From Desulfobacterales bacterium (GTDB lineage Bacteria > Desulfobacterota > Desulfobacteria > Desulfobacterales > JASJAZ01): a stretch of 42,773 nucleotides of DNA. The notes beneath the pieces were generated by a model that saw only the letters and a list, made by a program, of their open reading frames with translations, was not told where the DNA came from and searched no databases. The translations under genes were made by a program, and so were the position numbers. The DNA is taken from positions 1 to 42,773 of the forward strand of contig JASJAZ010000023.1 of NCBI GenBank assembly GCA_030066785.1, given 5' to 3'. Shown here piece after piece: positions 16,424 to 24,028 of this stretch (the first letter of the stretch is position 1; each line of letters begins with the position of its first letter).

Positions 16424-16609
16424 TTAGCAGAAACTCGCTTCCATACGACCACAGTCAAGATAAGTATCTGTTGATTTTATAATATCATTCAGGTAATAAA
16501 AAGCCTCCACTATGATGGAAGAAGCTTGCTTTATGGGATTAGTGGAGGCCCGAGCAAGGAAAACTGTTGGCAGCACTCCCTGAACTCGAACTGACCATAG
16601 CAGTGTCAA
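16424..16609 (-). other. Leader reading frame running through the pyrE attenuator
   Basis: A minus-strand frame of 61 codons (TTG at 16609) passes through the terminator and stops exactly one codon before the pyrE ATG. In pyrBI and pyrE of enteric bacteria, translation of a leader or upstream gene through the hairpin prevents termination when UTP is scarce. Here the predicted transcription start (~16587) lies inside the frame, so a shorter start such as GTG near 16576 would have to be used. The peptide has no recognisable domain; it may simply be an open frame. Confidence 0.3.
16496..16549 (-). terminator. Intrinsic terminator in the pyrE leader (attenuator candidate)
   Basis: GCCTCCACTA (16503-16512) and TAGTGGAGGC (16540-16549) form a perfect 10-bp stem with a 27-base loop. 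Read on the minus strand, TTTTTATT follows, pointing into pyrE 75 bases away. No other minus-strand gene lies upstream, so it must act on the pyrE leader itself. Confidence 0.75.
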
Positions 16610-16622
16610 GGTGTTTGGTCAA
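16594..16622 (-). promoter_or_regulatory. Sigma-70-type promoter for pyrE
   Basis: On the minus strand TTGACC (16622-16617), 17 bases, TATGGT (16599-16594). The predicted start near 16587 lies upstream of the terminator at 16549-16496, so transcripts would pass through it before reaching pyrE. Confidence 0.5.
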
Positions 16623-16668
16623 ACGAAACTTCCAGATCGTTATAGGTGAAGGCGGAACAGTAACCAGT

Positions 16669-17982
16669 ATGAAATCATTGTCTTTTTTGATTATCGGTAT
16701 CTGGCTCCTGCCTCTTCTCTTATGGCCTGTCAATGTACAATCTGAAGATGCTTCCGTAACGCCCCCATCAATTCTTACACTCGAAGCTACCATTGAATTG
16801 GCAATCGACGCCAATCTGGGATTGAAGTCGTCTGAAGAAGATATCATCGCGGCTCGTTATAACCGAAGAGGCCAATTTACCAAATTCCTGCCGACTTTTT
16901 CAACCTCTTACCAATATAAACGCTCCAAAGAACCCTCCATATCCGGCACCCAGGTCGTTTCTTCTGAAGATGAAGTCACCATTACAGCCAAATTTACCCA
17001 ACAGCTGTTTACGGGTTTTGCGTTAACTAATCAATACAAGATCGCCAAGCTGGGAGTCGATGTCTCGGAATATAATGAAAAGGTTGTTCAGCAGGATGTT
17101 ATATTAGCGGCCAAACAACGCTATTTTGAGGTCTTGAAGGCGGCGAAACTGGTTGATGTAGCCCTTAAAACCGTGACCCAAATTGAACAGCAGAAGCAGG
17201 TAGCCCAGGACTTTTATGAGGTCGGCATGAGTCCCCTGAACGATCTGCTGCAAGCGCAGGTTGAATTGGCCAATGCAAGACAGAGTCTCATTGTTGCTCA
17301 AAATAATCTTGAAGTAGCCAAATCCAATTTGAACACCCTATTGCGCTGGCCGGTGAATACACAGATTTCTCTTCAAGATATCGTTGTTTACAGTGCCTTT
17401 GATAGAGATATTAATTATTGCCTGGAGCAAGCCCACACCAACCGGTTTGAATTGAAAATCGCTGATTTAGAAATTGAAATTGCCGAGCGAGAGCGTGATC
17501 TTTCAAAACAGGACTATTTCCCGACCGTTGATCTTCAAGGCCGCTATTTTAAAATTGGCGATGATGCGACGGCCGATGGATTCGAAGAGAGTTGGGATGT
17601 GACGGCGCTTGCCTCCTGGGACTTCTGGATGTGGGGCCGCACCACTTTTGGCGTTAAAGAAAAACTTGCACGTGTATCTCAGGCACATCATCGTAGAAAC
17701 GAACTTTGGGATAATATCCAACGCGAGGTCAAAGAAGCCTATCTGCGCACGATACAATCTGAAAATAATATTAAAGCAGTGGAAAAAGCCGTTGTTCAGG
17801 CCAGGGAAAACTTGCGAATCAACGAAGATCGCTACCGAGAGCAGGTCGCCACGGCTACTGATCTAACGGTTGCGCAAACATTGCTAACCCAAACCGAAAC
17901 CAATTATTTTAATGCCCTTTATGATTTTAAGATTGCCAAAGCCACGCTTTATCGGGTCATGGGAATTGTTTTAATGGAATGA
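16669..17982 (+). CDS. TolC-family outer membrane protein
   Basis: The start at ATG 16669 gives a clean signal peptide (MKSLSFLIIGIWLLPLLLW, cleavage near VQS, residue 24). The frame stays open back to 16567 without a good ribosome site. The mature protein has two outer membrane efflux protein (OEP) repeats (about 30-235 and 245-437) of long helices with beta strands, as in TolC: LTLEATIELAIDANLGLK at the start, LLQAQVELANARQSL, and SQDYFPTVDLQGRYF. TolC trimers form export channels. The 437-residue length fits. The stop overlaps the ftsE start (ATGA), so it is cotranscribed with ftsEX. This linkage suggests a role in envelope processes rather than drug efflux, but no pump gene is adjacent. 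Confidence 0.88.
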   Translation: MKSLSFLIIGIWLLPLLLWPVNVQSEDASVTPPSILTLEATIELAIDANLGLKSSEEDIIAARYNRRGQFTKFLPTFSTSYQYKRSKEPSISGTQVVSSEDEVTITAKFTQQLFTGFALTNQYKIAKLGVDVSEYNEKVVQQDVILAAKQRYFEVLKAAKLVDVALKTVTQIEQQKQVAQDFYEVGMSPLNDLLQAQVELANARQSLIVAQNNLEVAKSNLNTLLRWPVNTQISLQDIVVYSAFDRDINYCLEQAHTNRFELKIADLEIEIAERERDLSKQDYFPTVDLQGRYFKIGDDATADGFEESWDVTALASWDFWMWGRTTFGVKEKLARVSQAHHRRNELWDNIQREVKEAYLRTIQSENNIKAVEKAVVQARENLRINEDRYREQVATATDLTVAQTLLTQTETNYFNALYDFKIAKATLYRVMGIVLME

Positions 17983-18686
17983 GTGCTAACAACGCCATTA
18001 TTCGGATGTTTCATGTTCATAAACGATTCGGCTCAAAAAGCGCATTGCTCGATCTTAGCCTGGACATTGGCAAGAATGAATTCGTATTTATTACGGGTCC
18101 CAGCGGCGCTGGTAAGAGCACCTTATTGAAGTTGCTTTATATCGGCGAACCGTTATCAGAGGGACAGATATTGGTTGATGGGATGAATTTAGCGCGCATA
18201 CCCTACAAACGGATTCCATCACTGCGCCGCAAATTTGGCATCATTTTTCAGGATTATAAATTGATATCGTCTAAAACCGTGTATGACAATGTGGCTTTGG
18301 TGTTAGAGGCTGCTGGCAAAAAACGGCGTTTGATTCAAAAAAAAGCCAGGAGCGTACTTCGAACCGTTGGCATGGAAGACCGAGCCAACAGTTACCCTTT
18401 AAGCCTTTCAGGTGGGGAGCAACAACGGGTAGCTGTGGCGCGGGCGATTGTGGGTGATCCCAAAATCATTTTAGCTGATGAGCCAACCGGCAGCCTCGAT
18501 GAAGAGTCGGCCGGTATTATTTTAGATTTATTGAAAGGATTTCATACACGCGGTGCAACGGTAATTGTTGCAACCCATGACAAAGCCATGATTCGTAAAA
18601 TCGGTGGTCGTATCGTCAAGCTTCACCAGGGAAAATTGGTGGAATCGGCCGCCTATGAAACCAGTACAGATGATTTCATCCTATAA
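17979..18686 (+). CDS. ftsE: Cell division ABC transporter ATPase FtsE
   Basis: FtsE is the ATPase of the FtsEX complex, which transmits division signals across the membrane to activate peptidoglycan hydrolases. The 235-residue protein has Walker [10 protein letters not shown] (40-48), the Q-loop FQDYKLI, the signature [14 protein letters not shown] and Walker [13 protein letters not shown], followed by the switch His (ATHD). FQDYKL and [16 protein letters not shown] match FtsE better than LolD. It starts by ATGA overlap with the TolC-family gene and overlaps ftsX by about 32 bases, so translation is probably coupled. It lies in the canonical ftsE-ftsX order. Confidence 0.94.
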   Translation: MSANNAIIRMFHVHKRFGSKSALLDLSLDIGKNEFVFITGPSGAGKSTLLKLLYIGEPLSEGQILVDGMNLARIPYKRIPSLRRKFGIIFQDYKLISSKTVYDNVALVLEAAGKKRRLIQKKARSVLRTVGMEDRANSYPLSLSGGEQQRVAVARAIVGDPKIILADEPTGSLDEESAGIILDLLKGFHTRGATVIVATHDKAMIRKIGGRIVKLHQGKLVESAAYETSTDDFIL

Positions 18687-19548
18687 GCGTGCCGTGCACG
18701 ATTTGTTGCAAAACAGATATCTAAATGCGGTTACTATTATTACCATTGCCCTCTCGATTTTAATTGTCGGCGCGTTTGCCCTGTTTTTCATCAATGCCAA
18801 TGATGTCATGCAATCCTGGAAAAAGGGTATTCGGATTATGGTGTATTTAAAGCCGAATATTCCCAGCCTTGAAGTAAAGCGGTTGCAAGACAAGATTCAG
18901 CTTATGTATGGGGTTCAGTCCATACAGTTTATTGCCAAAGATGTGGCCTTGAAACGCCTCAGAGGCGAGATGCGGCGGCAATCATCTATTTTTGAAAATC
19001 TACGGGAAAATCCGCTGCCGGATGCCTTTGAAGTTCGCATGATTGCCTCTTCACAAACGGAAGAAAAAGTTGAAATACTCGCCCGGCAACTAGAGTTATT
19101 GGCGTGGGTCGATGAAGTGGAATACGGTCAGAAATGGCTCGGTCGTTTTGAAAACATTTTTAATCTCTTTCGGCTGGCCGGCTTAGCTCTGGGCAGTTTA
19201 ATTTTTTTAGCTATTATTTTCATTGTATCGAACACAATTCGGCTTGTTCTCTATTCGCGTCGCGAAGAAGTGGAAATCATGCGGCTGGTTGGTGCCGCCG
19301 ATCGTTTTATCAAGGCGCCTTTCTTTATTGAAGGCCTTATTCAGGGCGCTTTAGGCGCAATCATAGGATTAGGCGGACTGTTTGTCACTTTTTTAATAGT
19401 GATTTCCAAGGTCGAGGAAGGTTTTGCTGCGGTTTTATTAAACATTCGATTCCTGCCGCCATGGCTTTTTTTCGGTATCATTCTTTGCAGTATGATAGTT
19501 GGATGGTTAGGTTGTTACCTGTCGCTCAAACAACATTTAAAGGCATAG
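18655..19548 (+). CDS. ftsX: Cell division membrane protein FtsX
   Basis: The 297-residue protein has one N-terminal membrane segment (about 20-42), a large extracytoplasmic loop (about 45-165) that in this family touches the hydrolase activator, then three segments (about 178-200, 228-252, 270-290). The block LVLYSRREEVEIMRLVGA after the second segment is the typical FtsX cytoplasmic coupling helix contacting FtsE. ATG 18655 is chosen ([14 protein letters not shown]); the alternative ATG 18670 would start MISSYKRAV. Either overlaps ftsE. It overlaps the EnvC-like gene at its 3' end by 46 bases. FtsX itself has no catalytic site; it conveys ATP-driven movement to the periplasm. Confidence 0.92.
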   Translation: MKPVQMISSYKRAVHDLLQNRYLNAVTIITIALSILIVGAFALFFINANDVMQSWKKGIRIMVYLKPNIPSLEVKRLQDKIQLMYGVQSIQFIAKDVALKRLRGEMRRQSSIFENLRENPLPDAFEVRMIASSQTEEKVEILARQLELLAWVDEVEYGQKWLGRFENIFNLFRLAGLALGSLIFLAIIFIVSNTIRLVLYSRREEVEIMRLVGAADRFIKAPFFIEGLIQGALGAIIGLGGLFVTFLIVISKVEEGFAAVLLNIRFLPPWLFFGIILCSMIVGWLGCYLSLKQHLKA

Positions 19549-20945
19549 GTTTAGCTTCCATCTGCCTTCTTTGGGTCATTGCCAGCCCGGTTTTTTCTGT
19601 CTCCGATTCCAGTGAAATTGCGATTGTCATAAAGGACGGTTTAAAGCTGCGGGCTGAACCTGCCGGCAATAAACGGGTTTTGGCGGTATTAACCAAAGAT
19701 ACACGCGTAAATATTCGTAAACGGCTTGGCGATTGGCTCGAAGTTACGCATAATAAACAGGCAGGGTATCTTCTCAATAAGCCGGGGCATGTTCGGATTG
19801 TGTATTCCCAAAAAATATCAGAAGATCACCATACACCAAATGATATACGCAAGCCGCTTGAGCGGATTGAAGATTACAAGCATGAAGCTCAAGGTATTAT
19901 TCGAACCCTAAAAGAGCGGGAAGCTGAGGTTAAAAAATTTTCCAAGCAGGAGATTAAAGTTGTTAGGGGGCTTAACAAACTTGATCGCAAATTGAACGCT
20001 ACCGCCATACGGGTGACCGATTTGCGTAAAGAATTGGATCGCTTGGATGAAAAAATTCAACTTGCAACTACCCGATCGATAAAGCTGCGGCAAAAAATTA
20101 AAGACAATGAGACGTATGCCGCCAAGCGGCTTGTGGCACTATACAAATTAAATTGGCTGGGGCGCTATCACGTATTTGCATCTGCGCAATCCATCGACCA
20201 GCTTTTTGAGCGTAAAGCGGCGTTAGAGCGCATCTTAGAATCCGATCACCATTTTTGGCGGCGTTTAATTGAAGACAAACAACAGTTGTCCGATGTTTTG
20301 TTAGCGCTAAATCGCCAAAAAGAAGATAAATTGGCGGTGGATGCCAAATTTAGGGCTCAGATTCAGAAGCTGTCGCGGGATAGAGCTAAAAGAAACAAGT
20401 TACTGAAGGCCATTCGGAGCCAAAAATCGTTAGGCTTGGCCGCTATCGAAGTGCTGAAAGAAGCATCAAAAGAGCTTGATCGCAAAATTGAATCATTGAA
20501 CCAAGAGATTCGATCCATACGCAAAGCGGTCAAAAATGCATTTGCCGCATTTAAAGGCTTGCTTAAAATCCCCGTGAAAGGTAAAATTATTTCTTCATTC
20601 GGTTATTATAAAGATCCGGAATTAAATGTAGAAAATTTTCGCAGTGGGATTGATATCCAAGCAGAGCGAGGCGATCCTATTCGATCCGTTAGTGATGGTC
20701 AAACCCTTTACTCTGACTGGTTTAAAGGGTTCGGCAATATGATCATTATTGATCACGGCGACAATTATTACACGGTATATGCGCATGCCGATGAATTGTT
20801 CAAAGCCAAGGGCGATCCAGTTGAAATGGGTGAGGTCATCGGTACGGTTGGTGATACCGGTTCAATAACAGGTGCCAAACTATATTTTGAAATCCGCCAT
20901 CGTGGAAAAGCTCAGGATCCACTAGCATGGCTTAAAAAAGGTTAG
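19503..20945 (+). CDS. envC: EnvC-like murein hydrolase activator (degenerate LytM domain)
   Basis: I start at ATG 19503 (MVRLLPVAQTTFKG), which gives a signal peptide ending near residue 34; the frame continues upstream to 19461 inside ftsX. The 480-residue protein has an SH3-like domain (about 40-100), long coiled coils (about 120-355, the FtsX-binding type) and a C-terminal M23/LytM domain (about 365-478). The zinc ligands are lost: the first motif HxxxD reads RSGID and the PHLHFE motif reads AKLYFE, although YAHAD is kept. EnvC of E. coli is likewise inactive and activates amidases AmiA/B under FtsEX control. Position right after ftsX supports this. An amidase is not in the window. Confidence 0.87.
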   Translation: MVRLLPVAQTTFKGIGLASICLLWVIASPVFSVSDSSEIAIVIKDGLKLRAEPAGNKRVLAVLTKDTRVNIRKRLGDWLEVTHNKQAGYLLNKPGHVRIVYSQKISEDHHTPNDIRKPLERIEDYKHEAQGIIRTLKEREAEVKKFSKQEIKVVRGLNKLDRKLNATAIRVTDLRKELDRLDEKIQLATTRSIKLRQKIKDNETYAAKRLVALYKLNWLGRYHVFASAQSIDQLFERKAALERILESDHHFWRRLIEDKQQLSDVLLALNRQKEDKLAVDAKFRAQIQKLSRDRAKRNKLLKAIRSQKSLGLAAIEVLKEASKELDRKIESLNQEIRSIRKAVKNAFAAFKGLLKIPVKGKIISSFGYYKDPELNVENFRSGIDIQAERGDPIRSVSDGQTLYSDWFKGFGNMIIIDHGDNYYTVYAHADELFKAKGDPVEMGEVIGTVGDTGSITGAKLYFEIRHRGKAQDPLAWLKKG

Positions 20946-20966
20946 AAATTTATAGGAGTGATGGGA

Positions 20967-22319
20967 ATGACCACTAGTAAAAAACGCTATCTAAAATTGA
21001 CCCTTATTTTTGTCGGAGCTGTTTTGTTCTGGACGATCGGTACCGGTTTTTATCGCGATTTGGCCGCTAAAAGTGAAGAAACATACAAAGGATTGAAAAT
21101 CTTCTCCGATGTCATAGAGCTGATTGAAAAAAACTATGTCGATCCGGTGGATACCAAAGATCTTATCCAGAAAGCCATTCAGGGAATGGTCAGCAGCCTT
21201 GATCCCCACTCTTCGTTTCTACCACCGGAAGCCTTCAAAGAGCTTCAAGTCGACACACGCGGCGAGTTTGGGGGTATCGGTATTGTTATTACAATGAAAG
21301 AGGGTGCCTTGACTGTTATTTCACCCATAGAGGGCACACCGGCTTTCAAAGCGGGTATTCAGGCCAGCGATATCATCATTAAAGTCGATGGAGAACTTAC
21401 CAAAGATATGGCGCTGTGGGAAGCGGTTAAAAAAATGCGAGGCCCCAAGGGTACAGAAGTCATCATTACCGTTGTTCGCGAGGGCGCCAATGATCCAATG
21501 GATTTTAAGTTGGTTCGAGATATCATTCCAATTGAAAGTGTTAAATCCGCCATGCTGCAACCTGGTTACGGTTATGTCTGGATTACCAATTTTCGAGACA
21601 ATACAACTGAGGATCTGGTTACAATGTTAACCAAGCTGGAATCTTCCGAAACCCCTTTGAAGGGGTTGGTTCTTGATTTACGCGACAATCCGGGCGGCCT
21701 TTTAAATGAATCAGTGGAAATTGCAGATTTGTTTTTAAACGAGGGCGCCATTGTTTCCATCAAAGGACGCGATCCTGCCGACTCAAAAATATTTAAAGCC
21801 AAGATAAATAACGCTCCTCGAGACTATCCGATGGTGGTACTGATTAACGGTGGCAGTGCGAGTGCATCTGAAATCGTTGCCGGAGCATTGCAGGACCATA
21901 AACGGGCGCTTTTAATTGGGACAACTACATTTGGCAAGGGCTCAGTGCAAACGGTGGAATCCTTACCGGATGGCTATGGAATCAAGTTCACGATCGCTCG
22001 CTATTATACACCCAGCGGACGCTCGATCCAGGCTCAGGGTATCATACCGGATATAGAAGTTAAACCGCGCAAAAAAGGCGAAGATGAAGAAGAGATCCGC
22101 ATCCTCAAAGAAAAAGATCTTAAAAATCATCTGGAAGCTGAGCCAGATAAGCCTGCCGAACCAATTGATAAAAAAGATAAAAAGAAATCCGGCAGCCGCC
22201 GGCGACCTGAAAGCCGTTTGGGCGCTTTGGATGTCGAGGTGCTAAAATCTGATTATCAGGTTTCGCGGGCTTTGGAGATTCTTTTAAGTTATGAAATATT
22301 TAAAAAAAAACTGGGCTAA
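20967..22319 (+). CDS. C-terminal processing peptidase, S41 family
   Basis: CtpA-type serine proteases trim C-termini of periplasmic proteins and in some bacteria control peptidoglycan hydrolases. Start ATG 20967 sits 8 bases after AGGAG; upstream GTG 20958 and ATG 20961 are too close. The 450-residue protein has an N-terminal membrane segment (about 10-27), an N-terminal helical part with YVDPVD, a PDZ domain (about 95-175: FGGIGI...GIQASDIIIKVDG) and the protease core with Ser299 (NGGSASASE) and Lys324 (TTFGKGS), 25 residues apart as expected. The C-terminal tail is charged (KKDKKKSGSRRR). It is 21 bases after the EnvC-like gene. Confidence 0.94.
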   Translation: MTTSKKRYLKLTLIFVGAVLFWTIGTGFYRDLAAKSEETYKGLKIFSDVIELIEKNYVDPVDTKDLIQKAIQGMVSSLDPHSSFLPPEAFKELQVDTRGEFGGIGIVITMKEGALTVISPIEGTPAFKAGIQASDIIIKVDGELTKDMALWEAVKKMRGPKGTEVIITVVREGANDPMDFKLVRDIIPIESVKSAMLQPGYGYVWITNFRDNTTEDLVTMLTKLESSETPLKGLVLDLRDNPGGLLNESVEIADLFLNEGAIVSIKGRDPADSKIFKAKINNAPRDYPMVVLINGGSASASEIVAGALQDHKRALLIGTTTFGKGSVQTVESLPDGYGIKFTIARYYTPSGRSIQAQGIIPDIEVKPRKKGEDEEEIRILKEKDLKNHLEAEPDKPAEPIDKKDKKKSGSRRRPESRLGALDVEVLKSDYQVSRALEILLSYEIFKKKLG

Positions 22320-22419
22320 ATACTTTATCTGCAGGCTTTTAAAGTGCTGGTGAGAAGAAAAGTTAATTTGATAACCGATTACCGAGCGATGCCATCCTTA
22401 GGTGACACGATCTAGCTAC

Positions 22420-23403
22420 ATGGCTAAAACCAAGAAGCGTATTGGCAGAAAGCCGCCAAAGCGTAAAACTCGAAAAAAAATTCCACCGAAAAATTACATC
22501 GGACGAATTGTTGCCAGCCTTGCCTTGCTGATTGCTCTTGTGATTGCAGCAGGCTATGTTGCTCATTTAGTATTGCGCAAACCATCTGGCCCCACACCCA
22601 GAGTTTCCACACCCGCCCATCCACCGCCGAATCAACCGAAACCTACTTATGAGATTTATCCGTCCAAAGAAATACCCATCACAAAACCGTCGGTAAAACC
22701 TAAAGTGCTTCCATCTCACGTTAAGCCGATGGTGGCACTTGTGATTGACGATATGGGATATGATAAAGAACTTGCCCGCAAATTTGCCAGCTTGAATGCG
22801 GTCTTGACATATTCCATTTTGCCCTACAGTCCGTTTCAGGAAGAAGTTATCCGCGTGGCGCAATCCAAAGGGTTTGAGCTCCTGCTGCATCTGCCGATGG
22901 AGCCGGAAGAATATCCTTCGGTGCAACCAGGCCCCGGGGCCTTGCTCACATCAATGTCACCGGATGAGCTTATTGCCCAATTGCAAAAGAATATAGAGGC
23001 GATTCCCGATATTAAGGGTGTCAACAATCATATGGGATCTAAGCTAACAACTGTATCCATTCAACTGTATCAAATTTTTTCTGTGCTCAAACAGCACAAT
23101 CTGTTTTTTATTGATAGCCGCACCACCCCTAAAACCCTGTGCGAGCCCTCAGCACGGTTGTTTCAAGTGCCCTTTGCTCAGCGTGATGTATTTCTAGACC
23201 ACGCCCAAGATAAAGCGCTTATACGTGGTCAGATTAAGAAACTTGCTCAGATTGCTGCAAAGCAAGGTTGGGCCGTCGGGATTGGTCATCCGTTGGAAGT
23301 CACCTACGAAATGTTACGTGAAGAATTGCCGCAACTGAAGAAAAAAGTGAGGCTGGTGCCGGCCTCAAAAGTCGTGCAAATATATCCGGCGGCCACCTCC
23401 TAG
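22420..23403 (+). CDS. Divergent polysaccharide deacetylase family protein (YibQ-like)
   Basis: The start at ATG 22420 gives a 327-residue protein with a very basic N-terminus (KTKKRIGRKPPKRKTRKK), a membrane segment (about 30-50), a Pro-rich linker (about 54-100) and the divergent deacetylase domain (about 105-325). Domain marks are VALVIDDMGYD, LHLPMEP, GVNNHMGS, FIDSRTT and GIGHP, in the family's order. The family (PF04748) resembles NodB deacetylases with altered metal sites; E. coli YibQ is next to envC, which agrees with this neighbourhood. Action on peptidoglycan or a capsule polysaccharide is inferred, not shown. AGGTGA lies 14 bases upstream, a rather distant ribosome site. Confidence 0.88.
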   Translation: MAKTKKRIGRKPPKRKTRKKIPPKNYIGRIVASLALLIALVIAAGYVAHLVLRKPSGPTPRVSTPAHPPPNQPKPTYEIYPSKEIPITKPSVKPKVLPSHVKPMVALVIDDMGYDKELARKFASLNAVLTYSILPYSPFQEEVIRVAQSKGFELLLHLPMEPEEYPSVQPGPGALLTSMSPDELIAQLQKNIEAIPDIKGVNNHMGSKLTTVSIQLYQIFSVLKQHNLFFIDSRTTPKTLCEPSARLFQVPFAQRDVFLDHAQDKALIRGQIKKLAQIAAKQGWAVGIGHPLEVTYEMLREELPQLKKKVRLVPASKVVQIYPAATS

Positions 23404-23439
23404 TAACGTCAATTAGAATTTTAGAAAATTCTTCTTCCC

Positions 23440-23730
23440 TTGAAAACCATTCGTCAGTATATGATCACGCTTCTGGCCAGCAGGACATGCAGCACACGCG
23501 ATGTCTCGAAAGAGCTTGGCATATCTGAGAAAGAAGTAATTGATCATTTGCCGCATATAGTACGTTCAATCAATGCGTACGATCAAACGTTGGTGATCAA
23601 TCCGTCAACCTGCCTTTCTTGTGGTTATGCATTTAAGAAACGCACGCGCTTTACGCATCCCAGCCGTTGCCCCCGGTGTAAAAGTTCACATCTTCAAAGG
23701 GCTACCTTTTATATCAAGCCGGTTGCATAA
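23440..23730 (+). CDS. HTH domain fused to zinc ribbon, putative transcription regulator
   Basis: The 96-residue protein has a winged-helix-like N-terminus (TIRQYMITLLASRTCSTRD, helix-turn-helix near 18-45) and a C-terminal zinc ribbon with Cys58, Cys61, Cys77 and Cys80 (CLSCGY ... CPRCKSS). This matches the predicted regulator family COG3357. TTG 23440 is the longest start; ATG 23461 is an alternative; neither has a clear ribosome site. It follows the deacetylase gene by 36 bases and may be the last gene of the cluster. Its targets are unknown. Confidence 0.72.
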   Translation: MKTIRQYMITLLASRTCSTRDVSKELGISEKEVIDHLPHIVRSINAYDQTLVINPSTCLSCGYAFKKRTRFTHPSRCPRCKSSHLQRATFYIKPVA

Positions 23731-23786
23731 TCATTACGCCATTCATCGGCACCCTCAGTGTGTCATACTAAATGCTGCTCTTTTAT

Positions 23787-23837
23787 AGTGGTTGTCAAAA
23801 AAAAGTTCCGTTATTGAAACGATTTTCTACAACCACT
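23787..23837. repeat. Long hairpin element downstream of the division cluster
   Basis: AGTGGTTGT (23787-23795) and ACAACCACT (23829-23837) are perfect 9-base arms; the interior contains CGTT-N5-AACG and an A8 run. On the minus strand the A8 becomes T8 after the small inner hairpin, so it may end the recD2 transcript. The symmetric arms also fit a small mobile or repeated palindrome. Confidence 0.5.
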
Positions 23838-24028
23838 TAGGCCGCCAATCCTTATTTTGGAATATTTTAATGCAAAGCGGTATAAATGATCGCCTGTCGC
23901 ACCGGTGTGCTGGGATATATTAAAAAAGATGGTTGTCTCGAACTTGCCTGGTTGAAGTGATGGTTGTCATGCAAAGAGGCTTCATTCAACGAAAATCAAT
24001 AACACGAGGAGGGGTTGAAGATGTCGCA

